DNA of 15,076 nucleotides from Pseudomonadota bacterium (GTDB lineage: Bacteria > Pseudomonadota > Alphaproteobacteria > Caulobacterales > Caulobacteraceae). The notes under the pieces were generated by a model. It did not search any database. It was given only the letters and a program-made list of their open reading frames with translations, and was not told the DNA's origin. Shown one piece after another: positions 1 through 5,838 of the stretch (positions within the stretch are counted from its first letter, which is position 1; every line of letters begins with the position of its first letter). A program made the position numbers and the translations under genes. The DNA lies in contig JAFAEC010000173.1 of NCBI GenBank assembly GCA_023424215.1, forward strand, positions 1 to 15,076, in the 5' to 3' direction.

Positions 1-203
1 GGGCGAGAGCCTCCGCCGCCGCTTTCATTTGGGCGTCGGGGTTGCGAAACCCGACTCGCGCCCCCATCTCTCCTCTGTCGATCTCACTGCGAAACGCTGC
101 TGCCCTTTGCATCGCGCACCGAGGTCCAAAGCCGATCCCATTCAGACCCGACAGGCCGCCCCGGACTTCTTCCGGCGGTCAACTGCTAACGGAGGTCCTG
201 AAA
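1..203 (+). promoter_or_regulatory. Leader region upstream of the cold-shock gene
   Basis: I see no convincing gene in this stretch; open frames that run through it into the cold-shock gene look like artefacts of high GC. It holds two possible hairpins. One pairs GTCGGG at 35-40 with CCCGAC at 50-55. The other pairs CCGGA at 161-165 with TCCGG at 171-175 around a CTTCT loop, and ends 15 nt before the strong ribosome binding site GGAGG (191-195). Long structured leaders are known for cspA-type mRNAs, so a temperature-responsive leader is possible, but that is inference. I could not assign a confident -35/-10 pair. Confidence 0.3.
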
Positions 204-416
204 ATGGCTACCGGCACTGTGAAATGGTACAATTCCACCAAGGGCTATGGCTTCATCGCCCCTGACGACGGCGGCAAGGACGTGTTCGTCCACGCCTCGG
301 CCGTCGAGACGTCTGACCTGGGCATGCTCAGCGAGAACCAGAAGATTTCCTACGAAGTCGAGCGCGACGCTCGCTCGGGCAAGGAATCGGCGGGCCGTCT
401 GCGCAACGCCGACTGA
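204..416 (+). CDS. cspA: Cold-shock protein (CspA family)
   Basis: This is a 70-aa single-domain cold-shock protein, an OB-fold RNA/ssDNA-binding chaperone of the cytoplasm that melts mRNA secondary structure. The sequence opens MATGTVKWYN and carries RNP1 as KGYGFI (residues 13-18) and RNP2 as DVFVH (26-30). Its length is normal for the family. Tyrosine replaces the more usual phenylalanine in both KWFN and KGFGFI, a conservative change that keeps the aromatic nucleic-acid-binding face. The ATG at 204 is chosen because GGAGG lies at 191-195, eight nt upstream, and because the family starts exactly here. The frame stays open upstream to an ATG at 42, but that extension has no family resemblance. 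The next gene begins 4 nt after the stop, so co-transcription is likely. The symbol is a family label; bacteria often have several csp paralogues. Confidence 0.95.
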   Translation: MATGTVKWYNSTKGYGFIAPDDGGKDVFVHASAVETSDLGMLSENQKISYEVERDARSGKESAGRLRNAD

Positions 417-420
417 TCCG

Positions 421-654
421 GTGACCGCCCCCGGCCCGCTTCCGTCCAGCGACTCGCGCGCCATCGCCTTCGACGGCGAGATCGTGAGCCTGCTGCCGCT
501 CGGTCTGCGCCGGGTGCGGCTCGATAACGGCCACATGGTGACGGTCCTGCCGTCATTCGGCCGGGCGACTGACGTGCCCCTCGTGGGCGACCGGGTCGTC
601 GTCGAGATCGCCTTCAATCAGCTGAAGGGCTGGCGCCTCGCGCGCCGGCCCTGA
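421..654 (+). CDS. IF-1-like OB-fold protein (diverged infA paralogue)
   Basis: This 77-aa product aligns by eye along most of its length with translation initiation factor IF-1. FDGEIVSLLP matches the first strand, VRLDNGHMVT matches the IF-1 signature VELENGHVVTA, GDRVVVEIAFNQLKGW matches GDKVTVELTPYDLSKG, and the C-terminus is basic (RLARRP). IF-1 binds the ribosomal A site during initiation. The basic KMRKN-type loop expected between the two halves is replaced by SFGRATDVPL, so the ribosome contact may be altered and this is probably not the housekeeping infA. The start is a GTG at 421, 4 nt after the cold-shock stop, with no clear Shine-Dalgarno, which suggests translational coupling. 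It may act with the cold-shock protein as a second OB-fold RNA chaperone or initiation modulator; that role is inference. Confidence 0.75.
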   Translation: MTAPGPLPSSDSRAIAFDGEIVSLLPLGLRRVRLDNGHMVTVLPSFGRATDVPLVGDRVVVEIAFNQLKGWRLARRP

Positions 655-683
655 CGCCTGTTCCCCCAATCCCGGAGACGACC

Positions 684-947
684 ATGACTCCCCTCGCCGA
701 AATGGTGCCCGCTATGAGCGACGCCGACCTCAAGGCCCTGCGCGCCAACGCCGAACGGCTCTCGGGCGACGCCTCGGCGGTCCGGGCCGCGGCCGCCGCC
801 GAGATCATTCCGATCATCGACGCTGAAAGCGCCCGACGCGCCGCCCTCGCCCCCGCGCCGGCCCCGAAGAAGCGCGCGCCGGCGAAGAAGAAGCCCGCGC
901 CCGTCACCGGGCATCAAACGGCGCTGGCGTCGAAGGCCGCCGCCTAG
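684..947 (+). CDS. Small hypothetical protein with basic KKRAPAKKKPAP tail
   Basis: I do not recognise this 87-aa protein. Residues 1 to about 52 are acidic and alanine-rich and look helical (MSDADLKALRANAERLSG, then IIPIIDAESARRAAL). The rest is a low-complexity Ala/Pro/Lys tail (APAPAPKKRAPAKKKPAP) like those of histone H1-like or nucleic-acid-associated proteins. There is no signal peptide or membrane segment. GGAGA at 674-678 lies six nt before the ATG, so the start is well supported. It is 29 nt downstream of the IF-1-like gene in the same direction and may be the third gene of that unit. Its stop codon overlaps the stop of the convergent transsulfuration gene within a shared CTAG (944-947). 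A DNA- or RNA-binding role is only a suggestion from the tail. Confidence 0.7.
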   Translation: MTPLAEMVPAMSDADLKALRANAERLSGDASAVRAAAAAEIIPIIDAESARRAALAPAPAPKKRAPAKKKPAPVTGHQTALASKAAA

Positions 948-2107
948 CCCAGCGCCCGGTCGAGGTCGGCGATCAGATCGTCGATGTCCTCGACCCCTAC
1001 CGACAGCCGGATCAGGTTGTCGGTCACCCCGCCGGCCTCGCGCACCTCCTTCGGCACGCTGGCGTGGGTCATGATGGCCGGGTGATTGACCAGGCTCTCC
1101 ACCCCGCCCAGCGACTCCGCCAGGGTGAACACCTGCACCCGCTCCAGCACCTGCTTCGTCCGCGCCAGGTCCCCGTCGATCAGGGCCGTGACCATGCCGC
1201 CGAAGCGCCCGTTCATCTGCCGCGCCGCCAGGTCGTGCTGCGGATGGCTGATCAGCCCCGGATAGATCACCCGCGCGATCCCCTTGCGGGTCTCCAGCCA
1301 GCGCGCCACCGCCAGGGCGTTCTCGTTGTGCGCCTTCATGCGCAGCCCCAGCGTCTTCAGCCCGCGGTTGGCGAGGAAGGCGTCGAACGGCCCCATCACC
1401 CCGCCGACCGAATTCTGGAGGAACTTCAGCTCCTTCGCCAGCTCCGGATCGCCGGTCACCAGCGCCCCGCCGATGATGTCGGAGTGGCCGTTCAGGTATT
1501 TGGTCGCCGAGTGCATGACGATGTCGGCGCCGAGGCTCAGGGGCTGCTGGCTCCACGGCGTGGCGAAGGTGTTGTCGACCACCAGCTTCAGCCCGCGCGC
1601 CCGGGCGATCTTCGACAGTCCCTCGATGTCGGCCAGCTTCATCAGCGGATTGGTCGGGGTCTCGGCCCAGATCATCCGCGTCTTCGGCGTGATCGCCGCC
1701 TCGACCGCGCCCAGGTCCGACAGGTCGACATAGGCGAAGTCCAGCCCCATTGAGCGCCGCCGCACCCGCTCGAACAGCCGCCAGCTGCCGCCGTACAGGT
1801 CGTCGCCGGTGACGATGTGCGAGCCCGCGTCCAGCAGCTCCAGCGCCGTCGCCGTCGCCGCCATGCCCGAGGCGAAGGCGAAGCCCTGCACCCCGCCCTC
1901 GAGGTCGGCCAGACAGGCCTCGAACGCCTCCCGCGTCGGGTTCTTGCCGCGCGCGTACTCATAGCCCTTGTTCACGCCCGGGCTCTCCTGGGCGTAGGTC
2001 GAGGTGGCGTAGATCGGCGTCATCACCGCGCCGGTCGTCGGGTCGGGCCTCTGGCCGGCGTGGATGGCGCGGGTGGAGAAGCCCTGGCTGTTCTTCAAGG
2101 TGCTCAT
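944..2107 (-). CDS. Cystathionine gamma-lyase / gamma-synthase family PLP enzyme
   Basis: This is a 387-aa member of the Cys/Met metabolism PLP-dependent family (MetB, MetC, cystathionine gamma-lyase). Typical features in order are GFSTRAIHAGQ (9-19), YEYARGKNPTR (49-59), the cofactor-stacking segment GDDLYGGSWR (101-110), WAETPTNP (147-154), VDNTFATP (177-184) and the PLP lysine K203 in HSATKYLNGHSD. ESLGGVESLVNHPA near the C-terminus is also characteristic. Length is normal. The start at 2107 is preferred over the adjacent in-frame ATG at 2110, because GAGGA at 2114-2118 is better spaced from it. It overlaps or abuts the hydrolase gene upstream and ends an operon headed by cystathionine beta-synthase. 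That context favours a lyase making cysteine from cystathionine (reverse transsulfuration), but gamma-synthase or beta-lyase activity cannot be excluded from sequence. Confidence 0.92.
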   Translation of the reverse strand: MSTLKNSQGFSTRAIHAGQRPDPTTGAVMTPIYATSTYAQESPGVNKGYEYARGKNPTREAFEACLADLEGGVQGFAFASGMAATATALELLDAGSHIVTGDDLYGGSWRLFERVRRRSMGLDFAYVDLSDLGAVEAAITPKTRMIWAETPTNPLMKLADIEGLSKIARARGLKLVVDNTFATPWSQQPLSLGADIVMHSATKYLNGHSDIIGGALVTGDPELAKELKFLQNSVGGVMGPFDAFLANRGLKTLGLRMKAHNENALAVARWLETRKGIARVIYPGLISHPQHDLAARQMNGRFGGMVTALIDGDLARTKQVLERVQVFTLAESLGGVESLVNHPAIMTHASVPKEVREAGGVTDNLIRLSVGVEDIDDLIADLDRALG

Positions 2108-2109
2108 CA

Positions 2110-2847
2110 TCAATCCTCGGGACGGCCGATGTTGCCGGCGTAGAAGGCCGTGGAACGGGCGAAGACCTCGGCCCATTCCGGCGACGTTAACAGGTGTCCG
2201 GCCCCGTCTATCACCTCGACGTCGACCGGGACGTCGTTCTCGCGGAGAAACTCCACCCAGGCGGCGGTGTTGCGGGGCAGGACGTGCGTGTCGTTGGCGG
2301 CCCGGATGATCAGCACCGGGATGCGCCGGCGCGGCCGACGCGGGGTGTAGACGTCGACGCCTCCGGCCAGTCCGATCGCGGCCGCCGCGCGGCTGGCGCC
2401 CAGCGCCCCGTCGACCGCCACGTAGGACCCCAGGGAATAGCCGAACATGCCGGTTCGCCGGCGGTCCACGCCCCGGTCGATGAACCAGTCGATGGCGTGT
2501 TCGCCCACGTCCCGCCACGCCTCCATCATCCGCTGCGGCCGCACCCCGTCGTCGGCGAAGGCGTCGGTGTAGAGCGGGGTCAGCACCTCGTAGCCGTCGC
2601 CGGCGAAGCGCATCGCCAGCTCGTGCCACGGCCCGGCGTTGCGGATGCGTCCGCCCGAGCCGTGCATCATCACGATGGCCGCCCGCCGCCCCTCTCCGGG
2701 CGGCCGGTAGTGGATGGCCCGGATCGGCTTGCCGTGGCTCTCGAAAGTCATCCCCTCGTAGGTCGGCCCGGCCGCTTCCTGGGCCCGCGCCGCGCCCGCC
2801 AGTCCCGCCGCGGCGGCCGCGCCGGTCAGAAGCCTACGCCGGTCCAT
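2110..2847 (-). CDS. Exported alpha/beta hydrolase (dienelactone hydrolase-like), copy 1
   Basis: This 245-aa protein has an N-terminal export signal with a twin-arginine-like start (MDRRRLLTG, then an Ala/Gly stretch and ARAQ at 20-23). The alpha/beta-hydrolase features follow: oxyanion loop HGSGG (62-66), nucleophile elbow GYSLGS with Ser138, probable acid Asp186 in AANDTHVLP, and His218 in GAGH. The spacing fits the dienelactone-hydrolase group. Substrate is unknown; a periplasmic esterase or peptidase-like role is possible. The ATG at 2847 is preceded by a strong GGAGGGG. The gene starts 14 nt inside the end of the upstream hydrolase and ends one base into the next gene's first possible ATG, so it is firmly within the transsulfuration operon. 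It resembles the upstream hydrolase (ESHGKPIRAIHYRP against DSRGRSIRAHLYSP), which suggests an old tandem duplication. Confidence 0.85.
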   Translation of the reverse strand: MDRRRLLTGAAAAAGLAGAARAQEAAGPTYEGMTFESHGKPIRAIHYRPPGEGRRAAIVMMHGSGGRIRNAGPWHELAMRFAGDGYEVLTPLYTDAFADDGVRPQRMMEAWRDVGEHAIDWFIDRGVDRRRTGMFGYSLGSYVAVDGALGASRAAAAIGLAGGVDVYTPRRPRRRIPVLIIRAANDTHVLPRNTAAWVEFLRENDVPVDVEVIDGAGHLLTSPEWAEVFARSTAFYAGNIGRPED

Positions 2848-3595
2848 GTCGCCCCTCCAGAAACGCCCGTGTCGCCGCGAACGCCGCGCACCATGTGGGC
2901 AGGTCGTACTGATGCCCGTCGAAGGCCAGCTCCTGCACCTCCACCGTTGCGCCCGCCTCGCGCAGCTCTTCCGCCAGCCGCAGGGTGCTGCGGCTCGGCA
3001 CGGCCTCGTCGCGACGGGCGTGGAGCATCAGCACCGACAGGTTGCGTCCGTCCACGTCCCCGTCCAGCGACCCCCCGCCGGCGACAAGGATGGCGGAGCG
3101 CACGCCGCTGCCCGGAGAGGTCGCCGCATCGGCCCCGACCGCGGCCCCGCGCGAATAGCCCCACAGCGCCACCCGCTCGCGCGCCAGGCCCGGCTCGGCC
3201 GACAGCGCCTCGGCCGCGTCCAGCGCCGCCTGCCGCCACGCCCGCGCCGTCACCGTGCGCCGGCTCCCGTCTGGCGCCGCGGCGTCGAAATAGGCCGGCA
3301 GGATGACATGGTAGCCCCGCGAGGCCAGCTGGATCGCGTGGGCGTCGAACAGGATCGCGTTCATCTCGAACCCCGTGCCGCCGTGCAGCAGCACCACGCC
3401 CACGCCGTTGGCCTCGCCGCGCGGCGAATAGAGGTGGGCCCGGATGCTCCTGCCGCGGCTGTCGAAGGTGATCGGCTCGCGCCACGCGCGGACCGGCACG
3501 TCGTCGACGCAGCCGGGCGCGCCGACCTGCGCCTGCGCCGCCGCCCCGCTTCCGGCGGCCAGCGACAGCGCCACGGCGAGGAGCACGGCCCTCAT
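2834..3595 (-). CDS. Exported alpha/beta hydrolase (dienelactone hydrolase-like), copy 2
   Basis: This 253-aa protein begins with a Sec-type signal peptide (MRAVLLAVALSLAAG, probable cleavage in the AAAQAQ stretch around residues 18-23). A hydrolase fold follows: HGGTGF (71-76) as oxyanion loop, nucleophile elbow GYSRGA with Ser148, probable acid Asp196 in HARRDEAVP, and His228 in FDGHQYD. The Ser-Asp-His order and spacing match the neighbouring hydrolase, with which it also shares the segment before the first strand. Cys29 and Cys236 could form a periplasmic disulfide. The start lies 3 nt after the cystathionine beta-synthase stop with no good Shine-Dalgarno, so translation is probably coupled. 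Its 3' end overlaps the next gene by 14 nt. The substrate cannot be read from sequence, and nothing ties it chemically to cysteine synthesis except operon position. Confidence 0.85.
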   Translation of the reverse strand: MRAVLLAVALSLAAGSGAAAQAQVGAPGCVDDVPVRAWREPITFDSRGRSIRAHLYSPRGEANGVGVVLLHGGTGFEMNAILFDAHAIQLASRGYHVILPAYFDAAAPDGSRRTVTARAWRQAALDAAEALSAEPGLARERVALWGYSRGAAVGADAATSPGSGVRSAILVAGGGSLDGDVDGRNLSVLMLHARRDEAVPSRSTLRLAEELREAGATVEVQELAFDGHQYDLPTWCAAFAATRAFLEGRHGPA

Positions 3596-3598
3596 GGG

Positions 3599-5002
3599 CT
3601 AGCGGTTCAGGCTCAGGTGGTTGATCAGGTCGGTCCGGGTGATCAGGCCGACGAACCTCTCCCCGTCCAGGACGATGGCCACCCGGTCGCGGTCGAAAAG
3701 CGGGATCACGGCGTCCAGCGGCTCGCCCACCTGCACCGTGTCCAGCTCCCGCGTCATGGCCGACTTGACCGGGCGGGCGAAGCGCTCGGACCGGGTGATC
3801 GCATCCGTGTCCATGACATGGACGATGTCGCTCTCGTCGAGAATCCCGACCAGCCGCCCCTCGTCCATGACCGGCAATTGCGAGACGTCGGCGCTCTTCA
3901 TGCGCTTGAAGGCGGTGTCCAGCGTGTCCTCGGGCCCGATGACCACCACGTCGCCGTTCTCGTATTTGCGGGTGATGAGGTCCGAGAGGTCGCCGTGCAG
4001 CTCGCGTTCGGTCAGGCCATGGTCGGCCAGCCAGGCGTCGTTGTAGACCTTCGACAGGTATTTCGCCCCGGTGTCGCAGACGAAGGTCACCACCCGCTTC
4101 GGCTCGGTCTGCTCGCGGCACCAGCGCAGGGCGGCGGCGATCAGGGTGCCGGATGACGATCCCGCCAGCACGCCCTCCTTCAGCAGCAGTTCGCGCACCG
4201 TGGCGATCGCCTCGGCGTCGGGGATCGAATAGGCCTTGTCGATCAGGCTCATGTCGGCCGTTTCCGGCACGAAGTTCTGGCCGATGCCCTCGACGGTGTA
4301 GCTGCCTTCGGGCCCGGGCACGCCCTCGTTTACCAGCCCGGCGAGGGTCGAGCCGACCGGGTCGGCGAGGATGATCTGCGCCTTCGAGCCTTGCGACTTC
4401 AGGTACCGCGCGATGCCGGTGATGGTGCCGCCGGAGCCGATGCCGGCCACGAAGGCGTCGATGTCGCCGCCCATCTGCTCCCAGATCTCCGGCCCCGTGG
4501 AACGGAAATGGGCCTCGGAGTTGGCGTCATTGGCGAACTGGTTGACGTAGAAGCCGCCGGGGATCTGCTGCGCCAGCCGCTCCGCCATGTCGGTGTAGTA
4601 CTCCGGGTGCCCGTGCGGCACATCCGAACGCGTCAGGCGAACATCCGCACCCATCGCCCGGATATGCTGGATCTTTTCCTTGGACATCTTGTCCGGGATG
4701 ACCAGCAGGACCTTGTAGCCCTTGGCCTGGCCCACCAGCGTCAGCGCCAGTCCCGTGTTGCCCGCCGTGGCCTCGACGATGGTCCCGCCCGGTTTCAGGA
4801 AGCCCTCCCGCTCGGCCGCCTCGATCATCGACAGGGCGATGCGGTCCTTGATCGAGCCGCCCGGGTTCTGACTCTCCAGCTTGAGGAACAGCCGGCACGG
4901 CCCGGTGTCCAGCCTGGTCACCTCCACCATCGGCGTCCGGCCGATCAGGTCCAGCAGCGAGGCGGTCGGACCAGTCAGGACGGGGGCGGCGGCGAGGGTC
5001 AT
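3599..5002 (-). CDS. Cystathionine beta-synthase with C-terminal CBS (Bateman) module
   Basis: This 467-aa enzyme condenses serine (or O-acetylserine) with homocysteine or a related thiol. The N-terminal fold-type II PLP domain covers about residues 10-345. It has the Schiff-base lysine K52 in NPGGSIKDR, the substrate loop EATAGNTG (77-84), the phosphate loop GIGSGGT (187-193) and the cofactor serine segment SSSGT (282-286). Residues 350-467 form two tandem CBS motifs (QLPVMDEGRLVGILDESDI and ERFVGLITRTDLINHL), an adenosyl-ligand sensor as in eukaryotic CBS. The haem-binding N-terminus of animal CBS is absent. The start at 5002 has CGGAG at 5010-5014; an upstream open frame to 5212 runs antisense through the antitoxin and is not real. 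It heads a four-gene operon ending in a cystathionine gamma-lyase-type gene, which supports CBS over plain cysteine synthase. Confidence 0.92.
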   Translation of the reverse strand: MTLAAAPVLTGPTASLLDLIGRTPMVEVTRLDTGPCRLFLKLESQNPGGSIKDRIALSMIEAAEREGFLKPGGTIVEATAGNTGLALTLVGQAKGYKVLLVIPDKMSKEKIQHIRAMGADVRLTRSDVPHGHPEYYTDMAERLAQQIPGGFYVNQFANDANSEAHFRSTGPEIWEQMGGDIDAFVAGIGSGGTITGIARYLKSQGSKAQIILADPVGSTLAGLVNEGVPGPEGSYTVEGIGQNFVPETADMSLIDKAYSIPDAEAIATVRELLLKEGVLAGSSSGTLIAAALRWCREQTEPKRVVTFVCDTGAKYLSKVYNDAWLADHGLTERELHGDLSDLITRKYENGDVVVIGPEDTLDTAFKRMKSADVSQLPVMDEGRLVGILDESDIVHVMDTDAITRSERFARPVKSAMTRELDTVQVGEPLDAVIPLFDRDRVAIVLDGERFVGLITRTDLINHLSLNR

Positions 5003-5084
5003 GCAGAAACTCCGTGACTGTGCGCGGCGGAGGCTAGGCTCGGCGCGGCGACGGAACAACCCGACTGGCGCGGGCAGGCTATTA

Positions 5085-5102
5085 TGGCTATATTTGTGGC
5101 CA
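5085..5102. promoter_or_regulatory. Possible operator/promoter of the toxin-antitoxin module
   Basis: The 18-bp stretch TGGCTATATTTGTGGCCA is an imperfect inverted repeat with TGGC/GCCA ends and an AT-rich core, in otherwise GC-rich DNA. It ends 17 bp before the antitoxin start. TATTAT at 5080-5085 or TATATT at 5089-5094 could be a -10, but no convincing -35 was seen. Phd/YefM antitoxins commonly autoregulate by binding palindromes that overlap their promoter, so an operator is a reasonable inference. The same 82-bp gap (5003-5084) must also hold the promoter of the divergent cystathionine beta-synthase operon. Confidence 0.35.
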
Positions 5103-5119
5103 GAACAGGAGATCGCGCG

Positions 5120-5395
5120 ATGGCCAACTACGGGGTCGCGGAAGCAAAGAACAAGTTCACCCACCTGCTCGACCGGGTCGAGAAGGGGGAAAGCATCACC
5201 ATCACCCGGCATGGAAAACCGGTGGCCGAACTGAAAGCGGCCCCAGGCGGTGTCCTGCGCATTCCAGAAAAGCGGACCTTGGAGGAGAGGCTCGCGCTCT
5301 ACGACGAGTTCGTGAAGCGTCGCGAGGCCCAGCCGCGCCTGCCCATGTCCGCGGCGGAACTGATCCGGGCGGTTCGTGATGGCGATCCTGAGTGA
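5120..5395 (+). CDS. Type II antitoxin, Phd/YefM family
   Basis: This 91-aa protein has the typical Phd/YefM N-terminal DNA-binding and dimerisation domain: YGVAEAKNKFTHLLDRVEKG (4-23), then ESITITRHGKPVAELK (24-39). A charged, probably flexible C-terminal arm follows (EKRTLEERLALYDEF and beyond) that would wrap the toxin. It should neutralise the PIN toxin encoded directly downstream and repress the operon. The ATG at 5120 is chosen because AGGAGA lies at 5107-5112 and because the family begins just before YxVAEAK. An in-frame ATG at 5084 sits inside the putative operator and lacks a ribosome binding site. The stop overlaps the GTG start of the toxin (GTGA at 5392-5395), the usual coupling in such modules. 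A Phd-type antitoxin paired with a VapC toxin is a common hybrid arrangement. Confidence 0.92.
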   Translation: MANYGVAEAKNKFTHLLDRVEKGESITITRHGKPVAELKAAPGGVLRIPEKRTLEERLALYDEFVKRREAQPRLPMSAAELIRAVRDGDPE

Positions 5396-5838
5396 CGCTC
5401 TACCCGGACGCCAGCGCGATCGTCGCGGTTATCGTGAACGAAGCGACCGGCCGACGGGTGGATGGAGCGCTCCAACCGGGACGCAACCGCCTGCTGGTCA
5501 GTGACTTCGCCGTGGCCGAGACCTCGTCAGCGGTGGCGCGCCTTGAGCGCACCGGCTTCAGATCGCGGTCGGCGGCGGACAGTATCCTGCGAGACCTGGA
5601 TCATTGGGTCGTCGAGTTTACGGAGAGCGTCTCCATCACGAGCAGCGACATATCGACCGCAACGACTCTCATCCGTTGCTACGACCTCAAGCTTCGCGCT
5701 CCCGACGCCATCCACATCGCGGCGGCGGCGCGCCTGGAGGCCACCCTCGTCACCCTCGACCGGGGAATGGCCCGCGCAGCGACGGCGCTGGGCCTCCCCT
5801 GCATCAACCCCGCCGACACTTCGGCGTTGAAGGACTGA
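5392..5838 (+). CDS. vapC: VapC-type PIN-domain toxin (ribonuclease)
   Basis: This 148-aa protein is a full-length PIN domain. The four acidic metal ligands are all visible: Asp6 in YPDASAIV, Glu43 in AVAETSSA, Asp105 in LRAPDAIHIA and Asp123 in VTLDRGMA. VapC toxins are Mg/Mn-dependent RNases that cut tRNA or rRNA and stop translation. Nothing looks broken, so it should be active unless held by the upstream antitoxin. It starts with GTG overlapping the antitoxin stop. Base composition is lower than that of its neighbours (34 of 60 G/C at 5641-5700 against 41 of 60 at 7501-7560), which fits horizontal acquisition. The stop codon is immediately followed by the rnr start (TGAATG), so any transcript from the module should run into rnr. 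Confidence 0.92.
   Translation: MTLYPDASAIVAVIVNEATGRRVDGALQPGRNRLLVSDFAVAETSSAVARLERTGFRSRSAADSILRDLDHWVVEFTESVSITSSDISTATTLIRCYDLKLRAPDAIHIAAAARLEATLVTLDRGMARAATALGLPCINPADTSALKD

Noticed and set aside
42..203. N-terminal extension of the cold-shock protein to the ATG at 42
   Set aside because: The extension is Arg/Pro-rich with no family similarity, while a strong GGAGG and the exact family start are at 191-204.
2108..2629. In-frame upstream extension of the gamma-lyase-type gene to 2629
   Set aside because: It runs in another frame through the hydrolase gene and reads as Arg/Gly-rich nonsense; the PLP enzyme starts at MSTLKNSQGF.
5003..5212. Extension of cystathionine beta-synthase upstream to 5212
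   Set aside because: It would run antisense through the antitoxin gene and its promoter. The start at 5002 has a good ribosome binding site and matches the family.
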